Origin: CAUZIZ01 sp965222655
GTDB taxonomy: Bacteria > Acidobacteriota > UBA6911 > RPQK01 > JAJDTT01
NCBI GenBank assembly: GCA_965222655.1
Contig: CBDCUP010000022.1
Coordinates: 992,001-1,056,000, forward strand
Direction: 5' to 3'
DNA length: 64,000 nucleotides
Under the pieces are notes generated by a model, which was not told where the DNA came from, made no database searches, and saw nothing but the letters and a program-made list of their open reading frames with translations. This document shows, piece by piece, positions 60,938 to 64,000 of the stretch (position 1 is its first letter; every line of letters starts with the position of its first letter). Position numbers and translations under genes: made by a program.

Positions 60938-61852
60938 TTGCCTGACACGATCAAGGTACGGCCTCTCTCCATTCTTATCGGTGCCGAGATTGGTGGCGTC
61001 GACTTGACCCGCGCACTCCCTCCGAGTGTAGTCCAGGAGGTACGGGAGGCTTTCCTGCAGTGGAAGGTCATATTCTTTCGTGGACAACACCTGGACCATT
61101 GTCAGCACATTGCTTTTGCACGACAATTCGGAGAGTTGACGGTGGGACACGCCGTTTTTGGGCATATCGAGGACTACCCCGAGATCTACTCGGTCGGCAA
61201 ACATCGCGGTTCGGACCGCTTCAAGGGTGAACCTCTTGTCGTGCCCTGGGCCGGTTGGCACAGCGACATCACGGCGGCGCACAACCCGCCCGCCGCCTCG
61301 ATCCTCAGGGGTGTGGAAGTTCCCCCCTACGGGGGAGATACCCAGTTCACTAACCTCGCCGCAGCGTATGAAGGCCTGTCCCCGCCGATGCGAGCTTTCG
61401 TGGACGGGCTGCGCGGTGTTCATCGCTTCAACCCTCCCGGCGAAAAGACTACCGAGCAGTACAATCAGCAGCTGCGTCAAAGACCGCTTACCAGCGAGCA
61501 TCCCCTGGTCACGGTGCATCCCGAGACTGGAGAACGCCTGCTCTATGTGAGTCCGGGCTTCCTCACCTCAATTGTGGGGTTGGCCCCTCGAGAAAGCCAG
61601 CGACTGCTCGAGTTGCTTTGGGAACACGTGATCCGCCCAGAATACACGGTCCGGTTCAAGTGGGAACCGGGCAGCATTGCATTCTGGGATAACCGAGCCA
61701 CCGCCCACCTTCCGCCCACGGACATCTTCCACTCCGACTTCGAGCGCCAGTTCTACCGGGTCACGCTGGTAGGTGAGGTCCCAATAGGTGTCGACGGCAT
61801 TCCTTCCAGATGCGTAGAGGGCGATCCGATCCTGGCGGTGGACGGCACCTAG
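60938..61852 (+). CDS. TauD/TfdA-family Fe(II)/2-oxoglutarate dioxygenase
   Basis: 304 residues, TTG start one base after the kinase 4 stop. Iron ligands His108 and Asp110 in GWHSDITAA and His257 in DNRATAHLPPTD; Arg270 binds 2-oxoglutarate (DFERQFYRV). Family hallmark VRPLSILIGAEIGGVDLTRALPP at the N-terminus and TQFTNLAAAYEGLSPPMR in the middle. Likely oxidises a sulfonate, phenoxy or related substrate; not deducible. Its stop codon TAG (61850-61852) is supplied by the end of the MITE-like element, so the native C-terminus may have been longer. Confidence 0.88.
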   Translation: MPDTIKVRPLSILIGAEIGGVDLTRALPPSVVQEVREAFLQWKVIFFRGQHLDHCQHIAFARQFGELTVGHAVFGHIEDYPEIYSVGKHRGSDRFKGEPLVVPWAGWHSDITAAHNPPAASILRGVEVPPYGGDTQFTNLAAAYEGLSPPMRAFVDGLRGVHRFNPPGEKTTEQYNQQLRQRPLTSEHPLVTVHPETGERLLYVSPGFLTSIVGLAPRESQRLLELLWEHVIRPEYTVRFKWEPGSIAFWDNRATAHLPPTDIFHSDFERQFYRVTLVGEVPIGVDGIPSRCVEGDPILAVDGT

Positions 61853-62016
61853 TGGACTGTAACGCCTGAATCGCTAGTGGATGAGCGAGCCATTCGGGCC
61901 CGAGGTCAAGGCGCGCTGACGCAGGCATAGCTTGGACTATGGCGAGAAAGCGCAACGCAGAGATCGGGCTCGAGGGCCGCTCAGGCGCTAGCGATTCAGG
62001 TGTTACAGTCCACTAG
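61849..62016. mobile_element. MITE-like inverted-repeat element (168 bp)
   Basis: Terminal inverted repeats of 29 bp (61849-61877 and 61988-62016) with one mismatch; the outermost bases are CTAGTGGACTGTAAC, the inner part CCTGAATCGCTAG. No ORF. Different ends from the 16056-16240 element. It overlaps the dioxygenase stop. Confidence 0.7.
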
Positions 62017-62158
62017 TAGCTGTACGGGTTCATATGGAGATTTTGTCTTTTTCTTGAGATTGGCGGATTGTCCGATCGGATGGTCTGATCATCCGGGAGA
62101 GTTCGGCGAGCCTCAGGGTCCGATTGAAATCCGCGGCCCTGTGAGCTAGCTTGATCGG

Positions 62159-63034
62159 GTGTACCGATGCGTCGCCGTTGTGGCTTTTCTTTTCTGTGTA
62201 GTGGAGTTGAGTCCTGGCCGGGCTTCCGAGTTTTTCAGTATTCACCTCCCCTCCCCAAACAGCGCCCAAATCCAGTATCGAGATACCAGTGGGCAGCCGC
62301 TCCCCTTTCGGCAGGACAAGGAGCTGTTGGATTTGCTGCGTACAGGACCTGTTACGGTTCTGGGTAAGGTCGGAGAAGGGATTACCGGAGCGCGTAAAGT
62401 GCTGGTGCAGAAGGACGGGCTGCGTGTCCATGCTATCTTTCGGGATGTCAGAGAGGAACAGTTGTCTCGATCTCGTCGGAACCCCACGCTGCTTCGTGAC
62501 GACTGTATCTTAGAGTGTGCGGCATATGAGTTGAATCGATTGCTGGGTTTGGATCTTGTGCCACCGGTTGTGGCGCGGGAAGTGCGAGGAAAATCGGGAA
62601 CACTGCAGGTCTGGATCGAAGGTGCCGAAACAGAAAAGAGGCGAGAAAGAAGGGACTCTCCAGCTCGAGACAAGTTGCGCCTGGAGCGACAAGGACAGAT
62701 CATCCTGATCTTCGACAACCTGATTTTCAACGACGACCGAAACAGTGGAAACATCCTGCACGGCCCCGACGGCAAAATATGGATGATCGAGCACACGCGT
62801 TCCTTTCGAACCGACGAGGAGCTTCCCTATCCAGGCGGTGTGGCGTCTTGTGAAGCGATGCTCTGGAGAAGACTACAAAGCCTCAAGGTGAGTGAGCTGC
62901 GGAAGACATTGCAGCCGTATCTGCGGCCTCGTGAAATCCAGGCCCTGATCGAGCGAAAGAGAAAGCTGGTCGAACTCATTCAAGATATCATTGATCAAAA
63001 GGGTGAAGAAGTGGCTCTTTATAGTGTCGATTGA
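62159..63034 (+). CDS. Secreted kinase-like protein (PI3/4-kinase/HipA/Fam20-like fold)
   Basis: 291 residues with GTG start and signal peptide (MYRCVAVVAFLFCVVELSPGRA). Kinase-like motifs: a nucleotide loop LGKVGEGITGARKVLVQKDGLRVHAIFRDV with a candidate Lys, ECAAYELNRLLGLDLVPPVVARE (like the alphaC/linker), then FNDDRNSGNIL (Asp192/193, Asn198) and KIWMIEHTRSF where the metal-binding Asp of IDH is Glu211. The DRNxGNIL pattern is that of phosphatidylinositol-kinase-like and Fam20-like secreted kinases. Function not proven. Nine bp upstream of a phosphatase gene, same strand. Confidence 0.72.
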   Translation: MYRCVAVVAFLFCVVELSPGRASEFFSIHLPSPNSAQIQYRDTSGQPLPFRQDKELLDLLRTGPVTVLGKVGEGITGARKVLVQKDGLRVHAIFRDVREEQLSRSRRNPTLLRDDCILECAAYELNRLLGLDLVPPVVAREVRGKSGTLQVWIEGAETEKRRERRDSPARDKLRLERQGQIILIFDNLIFNDDRNSGNILHGPDGKIWMIEHTRSFRTDEELPYPGGVASCEAMLWRRLQSLKVSELRKTLQPYLRPREIQALIERKRKLVELIQDIIDQKGEEVALYSVD

Positions 63035-63043
63035 CGGATCGCA

Positions 63044-64000
63044 ATGACGTATCTCTGGAACCGCAAACTTGTTCTTCTCAACGTCCTTCTGGTGCTGGCG
63101 GTGAGCTCGGCCGCTGGCTACGGAGCGCAGGATGTCTGGACCGGTGTCCAACGTATCGTTGCGATTGGTGACGTCCACGGCGACTACGATCAGTTCTTGG
63201 TCCTGGTCCGATCGGCCGGACTCATCGATGAAGAGGAGCGTTGGTCGGGTGGCAAGACCCACCTGGTTCAAACCGGCGATGTTCCCGACCGGGGACCCGA
63301 TTCACGTAAGGTCATGGACCTTCTGAGGAAGCTGGAAAAGCAATCCCGGAAGGCCGGTGGCCGGGTGCATGCTCTGATTGGGAACCATGAAGCGATGAAC
63401 GTCTATGGGGATCTCCGATATGTGACCCCCAGGGAATTCGCAGCTTTTCGGGGGAAGAGCTCAAAGCGACTGAGGGAGGCCTACTTCAAGGCGGCAGTGG
63501 AAGAAGCCAAGCAGACGAGTACGACTGGTGAGCTCCCGGTAGAAGAAGCCTCCTTTCGCGCGGAATGGGAATCGAAACACCCATTGGGGTACTTTGAGCA
63601 CGCTTCCAATCTGGCTTCTGGTGGTAAGTATGGCAAGTGGATCCGAAGCCACAATGCCGTAGTCAAGATCAACGACATCCTCTTTCTTCACGGGGGTATT
63701 GGCCCGAAATACGCCGCCCTCTCGGTTCGGGAGATCAACGAGACCGTCCGAAAGGAGTTGAAGCTGGACTTCAACCAATTGATGCTTCAGGGGGCGATGA
63801 TTCTCGATCCTGAAGGTCCTCTCTGGTTCCGGGGTCTGGTGCCGGAAACTGAGGATGCGATGAGTGCTCAGCTCACCAGCATTCTCACAAACTTCGAAGC
63901 AGAGAGAATGGTGGTCGGGCATACCTCCCGGACCGGTGCCATCATGCCCTACTTCGATGGACGAGTGCTGGCCATCGACGTGGGAATCTCGAAATTCTAT
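63044..64000 (+). CDS. Exported PPP-type phosphatase (Shewanella-like), cut by window edge
   Basis: 319 codons in the window, C-terminus missing. Signal peptide LVLLNVLLVLAVSSAAGYGA, then the metallophosphoesterase motifs GDVHGD (42-47), GDVPDRG (78-84), GNHEAMN (113-119), HGG (LFLHGGIGP) and GHT (MVVGHTSR), the order of PPP phosphatases of the Shewanella-like (Shelph) kind. Predicted to remove phosphate from Tyr or Ser/Thr residues outside the cytoplasm. Operon with the kinase-like gene 62159-63034, so the two could form a writer/eraser pair. Confidence 0.88.
   Translation, partial: MTYLWNRKLVLLNVLLVLAVSSAAGYGAQDVWTGVQRIVAIGDVHGDYDQFLVLVRSAGLIDEEERWSGGKTHLVQTGDVPDRGPDSRKVMDLLRKLEKQSRKAGGRVHALIGNHEAMNVYGDLRYVTPREFAAFRGKSSKRLREAYFKAAVEEAKQTSTTGELPVEEASFRAEWESKHPLGYFEHASNLASGGKYGKWIRSHNAVVKINDILFLHGGIGPKYAALSVREINETVRKELKLDFNQLMLQGAMILDPEGPLWFRGLVPETEDAMSAQLTSILTNFEAERMVVGHTSRTGAIMPYFDGRVLAIDVGISKFY

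Noticed and set aside
1..64000. tRNA, rRNA, riboswitch or origin features
   Set aside because: None could be recognised by eye with enough support to report.

Overview
The window looks like part of an Acidobacteriota-type chromosome, probably a free-living or host-associated lineage assembled from a metagenome. This is inference from gene content: four Ser/Thr kinases with C-terminal TolB/PD40-type propellers, an Oar-like TonB-dependent receptor, secreted five-bladed-propeller enzymes, a secreted DUF6797/PQQ-type gene pair, many VapBC modules, high GC and heavy insertion-sequence load. No rRNA, tRNA or CRISPR array was recognised.

Layout. 1-2.95 kb: a minus-strand four-gene serine-recombinase element (DUF5372, HTH, small ORF, recombinase) abutting an IS21 istA remnant. 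3.4-13.9 kb: ERI1-like exonuclease, Tat-exported amidohydrolase, a secreted glycosidase-like propeller, a patatin/BamA-type outer-membrane fusion, a zinc-dehydrogenase/Gfo-Idh bi-domain gene with an in-frame stop, and a second propeller paralog, with nested palindromic repeats between them. 14.1-21.1 kb: VapBC, an ABC exporter broken by a frameshift, a MITE-like element and an IS4-family element, then BrnTA and a VWA protein. 21.1-28.2 kb: a complete Na+-pumping NADH:quinone reductase operon nqrABCDEF-apbE-nqrM. 28.6-36.4 kb: tandem alpha/beta hydrolase, third propeller paralog, an ISL3 element that truncated a secreted gene, and a PQQ-dehydrogenase-like propeller. 36.5-64 kb: a signalling and toxin-antitoxin region with an FHA-GAF-AAA+ regulator, four kinase paralogs (one truncated, one split by a 2.9 kb ISKra4-type element), FHA protein, NTP/NDP transporter, four TA modules and TA/kinase debris, a truncated TonB receptor, a TauD-like dioxygenase, and at the right edge a secreted kinase-like/PPP-phosphatase pair.

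How the genes fit together. The NQR operon supplies a sodium-motive force and carries its own flavin transferase (ApbE) and maturation factor (NqrM). The secreted propellers, amidohydrolase, esterase-like hydrolase and dehydrogenase suggest use of complex organic matter. The kinase/FHA/sigma54-activator cluster suggests phospho-dependent signalling.

Most unusual signals: (1) a DUF4338 (DruA-like) domain carried by two unrelated transposons, once fused to an IS4 transposase and once as a partner ORF of an ISKra4 transposase; (2) five TA operons whose -10 box sits 6-7 nt before the ATG, predicting leaderless mRNAs; (3) kinase paralogs sharing GGAG(G)-N6-NTG starts, two of them CTG; (4) a predicted extracytoplasmic kinase/phosphatase pair; (5) a double CTATCC-N4-GGATAG palindrome at two loci.
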